Below, one piece after another: positions 1 to 5,777 of a DNA stretch of 44,307 bases. Each line of letters begins with the position of its first letter. The stretch's first letter is position 1. Made by a program: the position numbers and the translations under genes. The notes below the pieces were generated by a model that saw nothing but the letters and a program-made list of their open reading frames with translations, did not search any database and was not told where the DNA came from. This DNA comes from Gammaproteobacteria bacterium (lineage in GTDB: Bacteria > Pseudomonadota > Gammaproteobacteria > Burkholderiales > Sulfuricellaceae), in assembly GCA_018823025.1 (NCBI GenBank), contig JAHJJI010000076.1, positions 1 to 44,307 of the forward strand, written 5' to 3'.

Positions 1-615
1 CGGCAAGGGCAGTACGTCCTGCCGTAGTGACTTGGTACCCCGTAGCGTTACGATGCCGGCGCGCCAGTCGATGTCGCTGATCTTCAGGCTGGCTATCTCG
101 CATGATCGCAGCCCCATATCCAATGCGCAACGAATGATGGCGTAACCGCGCTTGGGCCAACGAAGATCGTCGGTGAATGAGTTCAGCAGGCGCTCGATCT
201 CGTCCGGCTTGAGCGCGCGTGGCAATGACGCCAGCTTCCAATGGACGGGACTCAGGATGACGGCGGTGAGCTTGCCGACCGGATCGCCGCACGTCGCCCG
301 ATAGCGAAGGTAGCTCCGCAGTGCCGCTGCGAGACGCGATGCGTTGGAAGCCGTCCTGTGCGCTTCCAGTTGGCTGACAAGGAATTGGCGAACATCATCG
401 GCTCGCAGCCTCGATATGTCGATGGCGCGCCTCTTGAACTTCAGTCGCAGCAGCATGCCCGCGACGTAAAGGCGATCCTTGCGCGTACTAGCTGCCAAAC
501 CTCTTACGTCGCGCAGATGTTCATCGTACCGGCGTAGTTCGTCAGCAATATGTGCCGGGAATGATGCAGATGACCGAGCCTTCGGCGTAGCCCGGTGCGA
601 TGAGATGGGTTTCAT
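1..615 (-). CDS. Tyrosine site-specific recombinase, 3' part cut off by the window edge (RIT-element-like)
   Basis: The frame is open from an ATG at 615 to position 1, giving 205 residues of the N-terminal part. The start has a strong ribosome binding site (AGGAGGT, 6 bases upstream). Residues 25-125 form the SAM-like core-binding domain (YDEHLRDVRGLAASTRKDRL). The first catalytic box is seen as MGLRSCEIASLKISDIDW with catalytic Arg at about residue 170, and the beta-hairpin lysine is in TLRGTKS at about 195. The His-x-x-Arg and Tyr boxes lie outside the window. The sequence resembles recombinases found as trios in RIT elements more than phage integrases, and it lacks the IntI look. This sub-family call is from memory of the family and cannot be tested here. 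An array of ACATAA repeats lies just upstream of the gene and may be its binding region. Confidence 0.85.
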   Translation of the reverse strand, partial: MKPISSHRATPKARSSASFPAHIADELRRYDEHLRDVRGLAASTRKDRLYVAGMLLRLKFKRRAIDISRLRADDVRQFLVSQLEAHRTASNASRLAAALRSYLRYRATCGDPVGKLTAVILSPVHWKLASLPRALKPDEIERLLNSFTDDLRWPKRGYAIIRCALDMGLRSCEIASLKISDIDWRAGIVTLRGTKSLRQDVLPLP

Positions 616-734
616 AATGACCTCCTGAAGTGGAACCACCACTTAAGACGATCATTGAAATTATGTCGAGTTTGCCGTTACATCAATCGTCGAAAACCCA
701 AATTACGCAGGGCTTCCATGCCATGCCGCACCGA

Positions 735-842
735 ACAGTCCACATAATCGAGAGGTCTACATAATCGGCCTTATGTGGAGCGCTACATAAGGCCGAGAAG
801 CAGTCTTCCGACCACAGCCAGTCTCGCGGTCTTATGTAGTTG
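735..842. repeat. Array of ACATAA/TTATGT repeats with a 30-bp imperfect palindrome, candidate recombinase end
   Basis: Five copies of a (C/T)ACATAA motif occur within about 100 bp: CACATAAT at 741, TACATAAT at 758, inverted CCTTATGTGG at 769, TACATAAGG at 784 and inverted CTTATGTAG at 831. The central part, 766-795, is an imperfect palindrome with arms CGGCCTTATGT and ACATAAGGCCG. The array sits upstream of the recombinase start at 615 and stops directly against the attC site at 842. A 27-bp core of the palindrome is repeated exactly at 41494-41520. I infer that it is the end or arm-binding region of the mobile element carrying the recombinase. Confidence 0.6.
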
Positions 843-937
843 CCTAACGGTGTGGCTGAGCGACAGCCGGAGAGCGAAGCGCAGAGGGAACCCGCCAGCT
901 TCACTGGCGGGCGATCCGCTCGAGCCACTGGTTAGGC
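842..937 (-). other. attC recombination site of an integron gene cassette
   Basis: The outer boxes are GCCTAAC at 842-848 and GTTAGGC at 931-937, matching the RYYYAAC/GTTRRRY consensus exactly and complementary to each other. The inner arms TGGCTGAGCG (853-862) and CGCTCGAGCCA (917-927) pair with a single unpaired extra base, as expected for the extrahelical bases of attC. An additional hairpin CCCGCCAG/CTGGCGGG lies at 891-911. The 96-bp length is within the usual range. The TAA stop of the leftward gene at 932 lies inside the outer box, the typical cassette arrangement. Confidence 0.85.
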
Positions 938-1564
938 CAATGATTTCTCATGCGCCCCGAGTTCTGTCAGTGCTTCGTTTAATGCAGACTGAAGTGGGCT
1001 GAAAAAACGTGCCGCATCTTCCACTAGCAGCTGGACGGCGGTCTTCCCGCCGCCGAACGAAACAGTGGCGGTTCTCGCAGCTCTGTGCGCCTGCTCTTCG
1101 ATACGTCGCACATGCCGCACGAGGTAGTAACCCCCGGCGAGGGTATCAAGAACCTTTCGAGAGGAAAGAACTTTCGTGTCTCCGGAGGCGGTGGCTGCAT
1201 CCCAGAAATCGTTCTTAAAAGGATAAGGGTAAAGGTAGTCTGGGTTTTCGAGGCGCGCCTCGACCAACTTCATATTGAACTCCAGTTCGTCTTTCAGTAA
1301 CCCAAGCAGTTCCTTCTCGCGGTTGCGCTGTGACTGACAGTCCCGCTGTCTTTCGCGCGCAGTAGCTAGGCGATCAAGCCAAAGCGCAATTGGTATGCCA
1401 ACAATCAAAGCCACTGCAGTGGCAAAGAGATTACCCATCGCGCTGTCCCAGAACACGCGGGGTTCCTGTAGTCGCAGGGAATAGAGAATCGGCGACAGTA
1501 CAACCAGAATAAGAAGTACCACCATCAATACGGAGACGAAAGGTCTATGGAATTCGTGCTTCAT
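932..1564 (-). CDS. Small inner-membrane protein carried on an integron cassette, function unknown
   Basis: This 210-residue protein has a hydrophobic segment at about residues 8-30 (VSVLMVVLLILVVLSPILY) and a second at about 45-63 (FATAVALIVGIPIALWL). A basic, charged region follows (ATARERQRDCQSQRNREKE) that is likely helical and cytoplasmic. Pfam-like motifs are not recognised. A GAAGG ribosome binding site precedes the ATG at 1564. Its stop codon is part of the attC site, so the gene is a cassette read toward that site. It follows the ADP-ribosyltransferase-like gene by 48 bp in the same direction and may be co-transcribed with it. Many cassette genes are hypothetical, and no specific role can be assigned. 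Confidence 0.7.
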   Translation of the reverse strand: MKHEFHRPFVSVLMVVLLILVVLSPILYSLRLQEPRVFWDSAMGNLFATAVALIVGIPIALWLDRLATARERQRDCQSQRNREKELLGLLKDELEFNMKLVEARLENPDYLYPYPFKNDFWDAATASGDTKVLSSRKVLDTLAGGYYLVRHVRRIEEQAHRAARTATVSFGGGKTAVQLLVEDAARFFSPLQSALNEALTELGAHEKSLA

Positions 1565-1612
1565 TGGCCTACCTTCTATCCCGTTAGCGAGAAAGACTAA
1601 TGAGACTGAAAT

Positions 1613-2230
1613 TCATCCGGGAATAGGCCGGAAATAGCCCTTGATACAAGCCGAACTACACACACAAATTTGAATATGATTGTGGCTCTTGAAGCCAGCA
1701 TTGGGGTAGAGATCGGCCCCTTCCCAAAAGGCTGCCCGGACGGAATCGAATCGATCGAGTTTTTCTTCTTTTCGGAAGCTGTGGAGAAGATCGATGACGG
1801 CACAATCGAGAAAACGCTGTGTGAGATCCTCTTTGTTTCCCTTATTTACTGGCAAATCGAAGCCAAGGGATTCAAAGGACTTCTTCAAAAGTGTGTGAGA
1901 ATCTGCCACTTGCTGGAGGCCGGAGCTATCCAGAAGATCGAGGCAGTGTTTTAAATCGATGATGGCGCCCAGGACAAATGGCTTCTTAATACTTCCTTTT
2001 GAATTTGATCCGCCTTTCGCTCTTTGGATAGCGAAATCTAGAGCCCGCTGAGGATTGCCTTCCCAAAAGTAGATGCCGTGACCAAGCCAATCGTAGTCGT
2101 TTGTGGACGGTTTGAGATGAGAGGTTTTACCTCTTAAGATAGCCTCACCAACGGACTGATCGCAGCCGTGAAAACCGAGAATGAAAGAAGATTGCGATTC
2201 GTATAGTGGCCAGCTAGAAAGGCTGGACAC
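1613..2230 (-). CDS. Putative ADP-ribosyltransferase-fold protein (DUF3990-like), candidate toxin
   Basis: The protein is 205 residues. The segment FILGFHGCD near residues 16-24 and YDWLGHGIYFWEGNPQRALDFA near 46-67 match the pattern of small ADP-ribosyltransferase-fold proteins: a His in the first strand (H21), a Gly-x-Tyr-Phe strand (Y54) and then a helix starting xxxALxxA. A convincing third catalytic residue cannot be pinned down by eye. The gene starts 4 bp after the stop of a 105-residue basic protein, which suggests translational coupling and a two-gene module. Toxin function is inferred from fold and context; a non-toxic ART-like enzyme is the main alternative. Confidence 0.55.
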   Translation of the reverse strand: MSSLSSWPLYESQSSFILGFHGCDQSVGEAILRGKTSHLKPSTNDYDWLGHGIYFWEGNPQRALDFAIQRAKGGSNSKGSIKKPFVLGAIIDLKHCLDLLDSSGLQQVADSHTLLKKSFESLGFDLPVNKGNKEDLTQRFLDCAVIDLLHSFRKEEKLDRFDSVRAAFWEGADLYPNAGFKSHNHIQICVCSSACIKGYFRPIPG

Positions 2231-2234
2231 AGGA

Positions 2235-2552
2235 TCAACCGCCGTAGGCTTTGGCTATTCTTCCGGTCGGTGTGACGATACCGGCTCTCTTTAGAAAGCT
2301 CAGTGCCTCTTCGGGATCCTTTGAGATCCTCGTTGTAAACGCCGTCATCTCTTTGTGTAAGAACTCGCCCGTCGCGGCTGAGCGCGCAACCTTAACACCC
2401 TTCCTTTTTGGGGAGGGATTCCTTTTAACGCGAGTAGCGACGGCGGTTGGCATAATATCGTGTGCTGGCTTTGAAGAAGTCTGATTTCGAAGTTTAAGGT
2501 ACTTTGACTTCGTTTGCAAAGTTCTTCGAAAGTTCTTCGCTATGTAACTCAT
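2235..2552 (-). CDS. Small basic protein upstream of the ART-like gene, candidate partner or antitoxin
   Basis: This 105-residue protein is rich in Lys/Arg in its first half (KRNPSPKRKGVKVARS, about residues 43-58). It ends in an ordered-looking stretch EEALSFLKRAGIVTPTGRIAKAYGG (about 81-105), a tail recurring in small proteins that sit before toxin-like genes. A shorter version could start at the internal ATG of MPTAVATRV (about residue 34). It is directly followed by the ART-like gene with a 4-bp gap. A perfect palindrome at 2577-2599 lies just upstream of its start. No DNA-binding fold is recognised with confidence; the antitoxin role is inference. Confidence 0.55.
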   Translation of the reverse strand: MSYIAKNFRRTLQTKSKYLKLRNQTSSKPAHDIMPTAVATRVKRNPSPKRKGVKVARSAATGEFLHKEMTAFTTRISKDPEEALSFLKRAGIVTPTGRIAKAYGG

Positions 2553-2576
2553 CGAACATTCGACCGCTCATACTTA

Positions 2577-2599
2577 ATCTCGTTCGGACCGAACGAGAT
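2577..2599. promoter_or_regulatory. Perfect 23-bp palindrome, candidate operator of the ART-like module
   Basis: The two 11-base arms ATCTCGTTCGG and CCGAACGAGAT flank a single central base. It lies 25 bp upstream of the start of the leftward 105-residue gene, where an autoregulatory operator would be expected. No T-rich tail follows on either side, so a terminator is less likely. Confidence 0.5.
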
Positions 2600-2619
2600 A
2601 TTCCGAGTGATCCTCGATC

Positions 2620-2725
2620 GTCCAACATCCAGCACCTCAGCCATCAGACTCATTGTCGTTAGCGAGCAAGAGCGTGGTCTTGCCCTCATTCTGATGCCGG
2701 CATTCTTTCCAGTTGGATGTTGGAC
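2620..2725. other. Second attC-like nested hairpin
   Basis: The outer arms GTCCAACATCCA (2620-2631) and TGGATGTTGGAC (2714-2725) pair perfectly. Their ends GTCCAAC and GTTGGAC fit the RYYYAAC/GTTRRRY consensus. A second stem pairs 2640-2648 with 2690-2698 (CATCAGA/TCTGATG core, one mismatch) and a third pairs GCAAGA (2666-2671) with TCTTGC (2678-2683). The total length of 106 bp suits attC. It separates the leftward ART-like module from the rightward toxin-antitoxin operon. Another origin of the hairpin is possible. Confidence 0.5.
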
Positions 2726-2943
2726 ACTATTTGTTGGAGTGCTGAATCGCCATTTTCACATAATTTGATTTCGTTATGACTGTAATATTTCAATGAGGCA
2801 CCCTTGAGCACACCTCCAGAACAAATGAAAACTGACAGATCGAGCATTTTTTTGGCTTTTGTGGACTAATAAACTAAGTGTGCTTTCTTTGGAGCCAACG
2901 AGCACGTACCCTACTTTTCCCGCCATCATTAATGACTTGACCA

Positions 2944-2988
2944 TATAGTCATATCTACCTATTATATGACTACAGGCGTATGACTATA
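2944..2988. promoter_or_regulatory. Operator repeats in front of the Phd/VapC operon
   Basis: Three related boxes occur: TATAGTCATA at 2944-2953, TATGACTA at 2965-2972 and TATGACTATA at 2979-2988. The first and last are exact inverted copies. They end directly at the AGGAG ribosome binding site of the antitoxin gene. This fits conditional autorepression by an antitoxin-toxin complex, as known for Phd/YefM systems. Confidence 0.65.
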
Positions 2989-2998
2989 GGAGTCAATC

Positions 2999-3235
2999 AT
3001 GAACAACCAACTTATCTCAAAATCAGAATTCAAATCCAAAGCCCTCGAGTACTTTCGCCAAGTCGAAGCATCCGGCGAAACCGTCATCGTCACCGACCAT
3101 GGCAAACCGACTCTGGAAGTTCGTCCCTATCGCGGAAGAGCGCGCCCTCCCCTGGATATTTTGCGTGGCTCTGTAATCCGCTACGAAAAGCCCACTGATC
3201 CTGTGGGTGAGAATGACTGGGAGGCGGCACAGTGA
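2999..3235 (+). CDS. Phd/YefM-family antitoxin
   Basis: The protein is 78 residues. The N-terminal half (LISKSEFKSKALEYFRQVEASGETVIVTDHGKPTLEVRPY) is the Phd/YefM DNA-binding fold: helix, then a strand carrying GETVIVTDHGKP, a hallmark of the family. The C-terminal part (residues about 45-78, acidic near the end) would wrap the toxin. The start has AGGAG 7 bases upstream. The stop overlaps the toxin start by 4 bp (ATGA-type), which couples synthesis of the two. It should repress its own promoter through the inverted TATGACTATA boxes. Family-level assignment is secure; the exact name is not. Confidence 0.88.
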   Translation: MNNQLISKSEFKSKALEYFRQVEASGETVIVTDHGKPTLEVRPYRGRARPPLDILRGSVIRYEKPTDPVGENDWEAAQ

Positions 3236-3627
3236 TCGTACTGGATACGCACATTCTTATATGGTGGGTTACAGACGATGCTGCACTTAGCAAAACAGCT
3301 AAGGATGAGATCAATCGAGAGCTCGAGGGTGGTGACATCATTATTTCTGCTATCTCAGCATGGGAAATTTCCATGCTGGTTGCAAACCGACGTTTGGTGT
3401 TGTCAATGGAAGTTAATGCTTGGCTTTCAACCGTTGCCGAAATTGAAGCGGTCAGCTTTATGCCTGTCGATATCGAAATCGCCACAAAGTCAGTTGAACT
3501 GCCTGGCGAGTTCCACAAAGATCCTGCGGATAGAATGATTGTGGCAACAGCAAGAAAACTTGGCGTGCCTCTTGTCACCAAGGATGAAAAAATTCGCGCC
3601 TACCCGCATGTAAAAACTATTTGGTAA
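3232..3627 (+). CDS. vapC: PIN-domain ribonuclease toxin, VapC family
   Basis: The 131-residue length and layout are typical of VapC. Acidic active-site residues are visible: D5 in MIVLDTHILIWW, E45 in ISAWEI, D97/D100 in HKDPADRMIVATA and D118 in LVTKDEKI. Proteins with these motifs cleave RNA, often tRNA, when freed from their antitoxin. It is encoded directly after the Phd-type antitoxin with a 4-bp overlap. Pairing of a PIN toxin with a Phd-type antitoxin is common. On a plasmid this module would favour retention of the replicon. The gene appears intact. Confidence 0.9.
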   Translation: MIVLDTHILIWWVTDDAALSKTAKDEINRELEGGDIIISAISAWEISMLVANRRLVLSMEVNAWLSTVAEIEAVSFMPVDIEIATKSVELPGEFHKDPADRMIVATARKLGVPLVTKDEKIRAYPHVKTIW

Positions 3628-3712
3628 GTTAAGCAGGGACGAACAGGTGGAAAGAAATTCCGGACAACGAACTTTCCCGCTCTCTGCTCTCAAATATTCG
3701 TTCAATTTATAT

Positions 3713-3729
3713 CTGTCCATAATGGACAG
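3713..3729. other. Perfect 17-bp palindrome between toxin and resolvase genes
   Basis: CTGTCCAT and ATGGACAG flank one central base. It lies 86 bp after the toxin stop and 150 bp before the resolvase start. It has no T-tract, so it may be a protein-binding site, possibly an accessory part of the resolution site, rather than a terminator. The remaining bases from 3628 to 3800 show nothing else. Confidence 0.35.
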
Positions 3730-3800
3730 CCAGAAAAAGTGGATTTGGCCCTGTCAGAAACCGAACGTTTTTAACACAGGGCCAAAGAATCCAGCAGAAG

Positions 3801-3864
3801 CTGTTAGAAAGTGTACTTGCGCAATATCTAACAGGCCATTATTATAGACATCGTTTTCTAACAG
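3801..3864. other. Candidate resolvase recombination site (res)
   Basis: CTGTTAGAAAG at 3801 is mirrored by ATCTAACAG (3826-3834) to form a 34-bp inverted pair, and by TTTTCTAACAG (3854-3864) as a further half-site. Three TGTTAGA-type half-sites within 64 bp directly upstream of a serine resolvase gene is the usual layout of res subsites, and they could also repress the resolvase promoter. Confidence 0.55.
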
Positions 3865-3878
3865 TCTCGGAGGGCAAA

Positions 3879-4454
3879 ATGGCGATTTTTGGATACAGCC
3901 GAGTTTCGACCGGTCAGCAAACCACTGAAAACCAGAAAATGGAAATCGAGCAGTCCGGTTTCAAAATCGACTACTGGTTTTCGGATGACGGGGTCAGTGG
4001 AAAAGTTCCTGCAGGGAAGCGTCCGCAATTTGCCCAGTTGCTCGAAAAAATCCGCGATGGTGAAACACTTGTGGTGAGCAAGCTCGATCGTTTAGGCCGT
4101 GATGCACTTGATGTGCTCCAGACTACCCGCCTTTTAGCCGAGCGCCAGATCCGTGTCGTCGTCCTGCAGTTGGGGGGAACTGATATCACCTCCCCTGCCG
4201 GTAAAATGCTGATGTCTATGCTGGCCGCCGTGGCCGAGATGGAACGTGATCTCATGGTTGAGCGGACTCATGCCGGTCTGGCGCGGGCAAGGAAAGAAGG
4301 CAAACAGATTGGCCGTCCTTCTAAGACGACGCCAGAGCAGCGCATTGAGATTCTTGAAGCGTTGGGTCGTGGAGAATCCGTCAGCTCACAGGCTAGGCGC
4401 TACAGTATTTCCAGGGCCAATGTGATTGGGATTCGGGAGACGGCGTTACATTGA
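3879..4454 (+). CDS. Serine recombinase (resolvase/invertase family)
   Basis: This 191-residue protein has the standard small serine recombinase layout. The catalytic motif FGYSRVST has the nucleophile Ser10 and Arg8. SKLDRLGRDALD near 67-78 carries the conserved arginines. VAEMERDLMVERTHAGLARARKEGKQIGRP is the long E helix and hinge, and a C-terminal helix-turn-helix follows (ESVSSQARRYSISRANVIG, about 166-184). The ribosome binding site is GGAGG. It acts on DNA with tetramer-mediated strand exchange; on a plasmid the likely job is multimer resolution. The TGTTAGA repeats directly upstream are the probable site. Confidence 0.9.
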   Translation: MAIFGYSRVSTGQQTTENQKMEIEQSGFKIDYWFSDDGVSGKVPAGKRPQFAQLLEKIRDGETLVVSKLDRLGRDALDVLQTTRLLAERQIRVVVLQLGGTDITSPAGKMLMSMLAAVAEMERDLMVERTHAGLARARKEGKQIGRPSKTTPEQRIEILEALGRGESVSSQARRYSISRANVIGIRETALH

Positions 4455-4497
4455 AATTTTCAGATTACGCCCCTCATAAAAGGTAAGCTATATTAAA

Positions 4498-4523
4498 CTC
4501 TCGTAGCGAGAGCTAACATTAGC
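4498..4523. other. Two adjacent short hairpins after the resolvase gene
   Basis: CTCTCG-TAG-CGAGAG (4498-4512) is followed immediately by GCTAA-CA-TTAGC (4512-4523). There is no clear T-run, so this is at best a weak terminator or a processing signal between the resolvase and the next small gene. Confidence 0.35.
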
Positions 4524-4561
4524 CGACATAAAATTATGCAAACAAACTGAAGGAATCGCAA

Positions 4562-4771
4562 ATGTTTACACGCGGCAACCAAGTTGAAATCTTGCCTGAA
4601 TTTCAAGACCTAGGTGACGACAGCTTTACATGGGTCGTATTAGGGGATGAGGAAAAAGGTCGAGTGGATATATCGCCTATTGATATCGACTTAACGATTA
4701 AACCGATCTACACAGTCACAGTTGATCAAATCAAGCTAGTTGCCGCTAAGTCAGAATTAGATATTGGCTAA
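4562..4771 (+). CDS. Small conserved plasmid-type protein, function unknown
   Basis: The 69-residue acidic protein begins MFTRGNQVEILPEFQDLGDDSFTWVV. Its alternation of hydrophobic strands with a glycine/aspartate turn suggests a small beta-barrel (SH3-like) fold. Proteins of this look occur on plasmids and integrative elements, but no activity is established that I can name. The start is supported by AAGGA 8-9 bases upstream. No membrane segment or cysteine motif is visible. It precedes another small gene by 118 bp in the same direction. Confidence 0.65.
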   Translation: MFTRGNQVEILPEFQDLGDDSFTWVVLGDEEKGRVDISPIDIDLTIKPIYTVTVDQIKLVAAKSELDIG

Positions 4772-4889
4772 TATTGATGGGAAGCGAAGCTCAAGGAGAT
4801 CGTTTTCTTTTGCCAACTAAAAAAGACCCTAATCTGGGATTTTTGGATTTTGAATTGGGCTAACCAGGATGTAAATAAGGAGCCATGAA

Positions 4890-5192
4890 ATGACTACAAG
4901 AATCCCAACACTTGATGAATCCATCGAGCGTATGAAACAAGAAATTATTGAGGACGTTAAGGACGGACGAGTGCCCGAAAATTGCCCCTCATTTTCAGCT
5001 CTTCACGAATACGTGGACGCTAACTGTTATGGGGGCTTTTGTGAGGATGATGAGATGCAAGCCTTAACTGATCACTTCGGCGGGCTTGATGAAGATGAGG
5101 GTATGCCTGACGCTCTGATAGGCTACCTGAACGACGCTCAAAATTCGATTGACCGCTGGCTTAAAGAAGGCGGCATTCAGCGGTTTGCCTAG
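4890..5192 (+). CDS. Small acidic hypothetical protein
   Basis: The 100-residue acidic protein has a helical N-terminus (LDESIERMKQEIIEDVKDGRVP) followed by an Asp/Glu-rich middle (CEDDEMQALTDHFGGLDEDEGMPD). The ribosome binding site is AAGGAG, 10 bases upstream of the chosen ATG. An out-of-frame ATG lies 6 bases earlier. Small acidic proteins like this are frequent on conjugative plasmids, sometimes as DNA mimics, but nothing here shows that. The function is not recognised. Confidence 0.65.
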   Translation: MTTRIPTLDESIERMKQEIIEDVKDGRVPENCPSFSALHEYVDANCYGGFCEDDEMQALTDHFGGLDEDEGMPDALIGYLNDAQNSIDRWLKEGGIQRFA

Positions 5193-5287
5193 CTCTCACA
5201 AAATCCGTGAAGATGGTACTTTTGACAGCTATGTGCACACTACCCCATACAGCAAGAACAAGCGCTTTCCTCCTGCTTTACCTCCCT

Positions 5288-5731
5288 TTATGGCCACTCA
5301 ATTCGGGCTTCTCCATTATCTTGCCTGATCGTATCTGGCAACCAATCTAAAAGTGCTGAGTCATGGCGACGCAATCCACACTCCCATAAAACAATCACCC
5401 GCCAGCCTGCCCTCACAAGCGAATCAATGTTTTTGCGATCTCGTTCAACATTCTGCTGAAATTTCGCCAGCCAGACATTTTTATTACTAGCCGGAACATA
5501 ACTCAACCGACACCCTTCATGCCTGTGCCAGAAACAACCCTGCACAAAAATCACCACGCGATAACGTGGCAGGCAAAGATCTGGGGAGCCCGGCAAAGAT
5601 TTGTCATGCAGGCGATACCGGAAACCTCTCGCATGGAGAAAACGCCGCACCTTCATTTCAGGCTGCGTATCCTTACCTTTAATCCCAGACATCATGCGGG
5701 ATCGCGTTTGTTTATCGACTATATCCGTCAT
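5288..5731 (-). CDS. vsr: Very short patch repair (Vsr) mismatch endonuclease
   Basis: The protein is 147 residues from the ATG at 5731 (MTDIVDKQTRSRMMSGIKG). The open frame extends 11 codons further, but the family normally starts as chosen and AGGA lies just upstream. Hallmarks are DKQTRSRMM...KDTQPE at the N-terminus, the catalytic-Asp segment LPGSPDLCLPRYRVVIFVQGCFWH, and the zinc-binding His/Cys residues in GCFWHRHEGC. Vsr nicks next to T:G mismatches formed by deamination of 5-methylcytosine. Its start lies 46 bp from the divergent start of the C5 methyltransferase, so the two genes share one control region and act as partners. Confidence 0.93.
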   Translation of the reverse strand: MTDIVDKQTRSRMMSGIKGKDTQPEMKVRRFLHARGFRYRLHDKSLPGSPDLCLPRYRVVIFVQGCFWHRHEGCRLSYVPASNKNVWLAKFQQNVERDRKNIDSLVRAGWRVIVLWECGLRRHDSALLDWLPDTIRQDNGEARIEWP

Positions 5732-5777
5732 TCCTGGTAATCTCTGTCGGTTACCGAACCACATTCATGAAGAAAGT

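Noticed and set aside
241-537. A 98-codon rightward frame
   Set aside because: It is antisense to the left-end recombinase, which has catalytic motifs and a strong ribosome binding site.
1-615. Integron integrase (IntI)
   Set aside because: Although next to an attC site, the sequence lacks the IntI-type N-terminus and reads like a RIT-type recombinase; the orientation relative to the cassette is also not the usual one.
3637-3643. GTTAAGC resembling an attC outer box after vapC
   Set aside because: No complementary RYYYAAC partner lies within 57-141 bp, so no attC can form.
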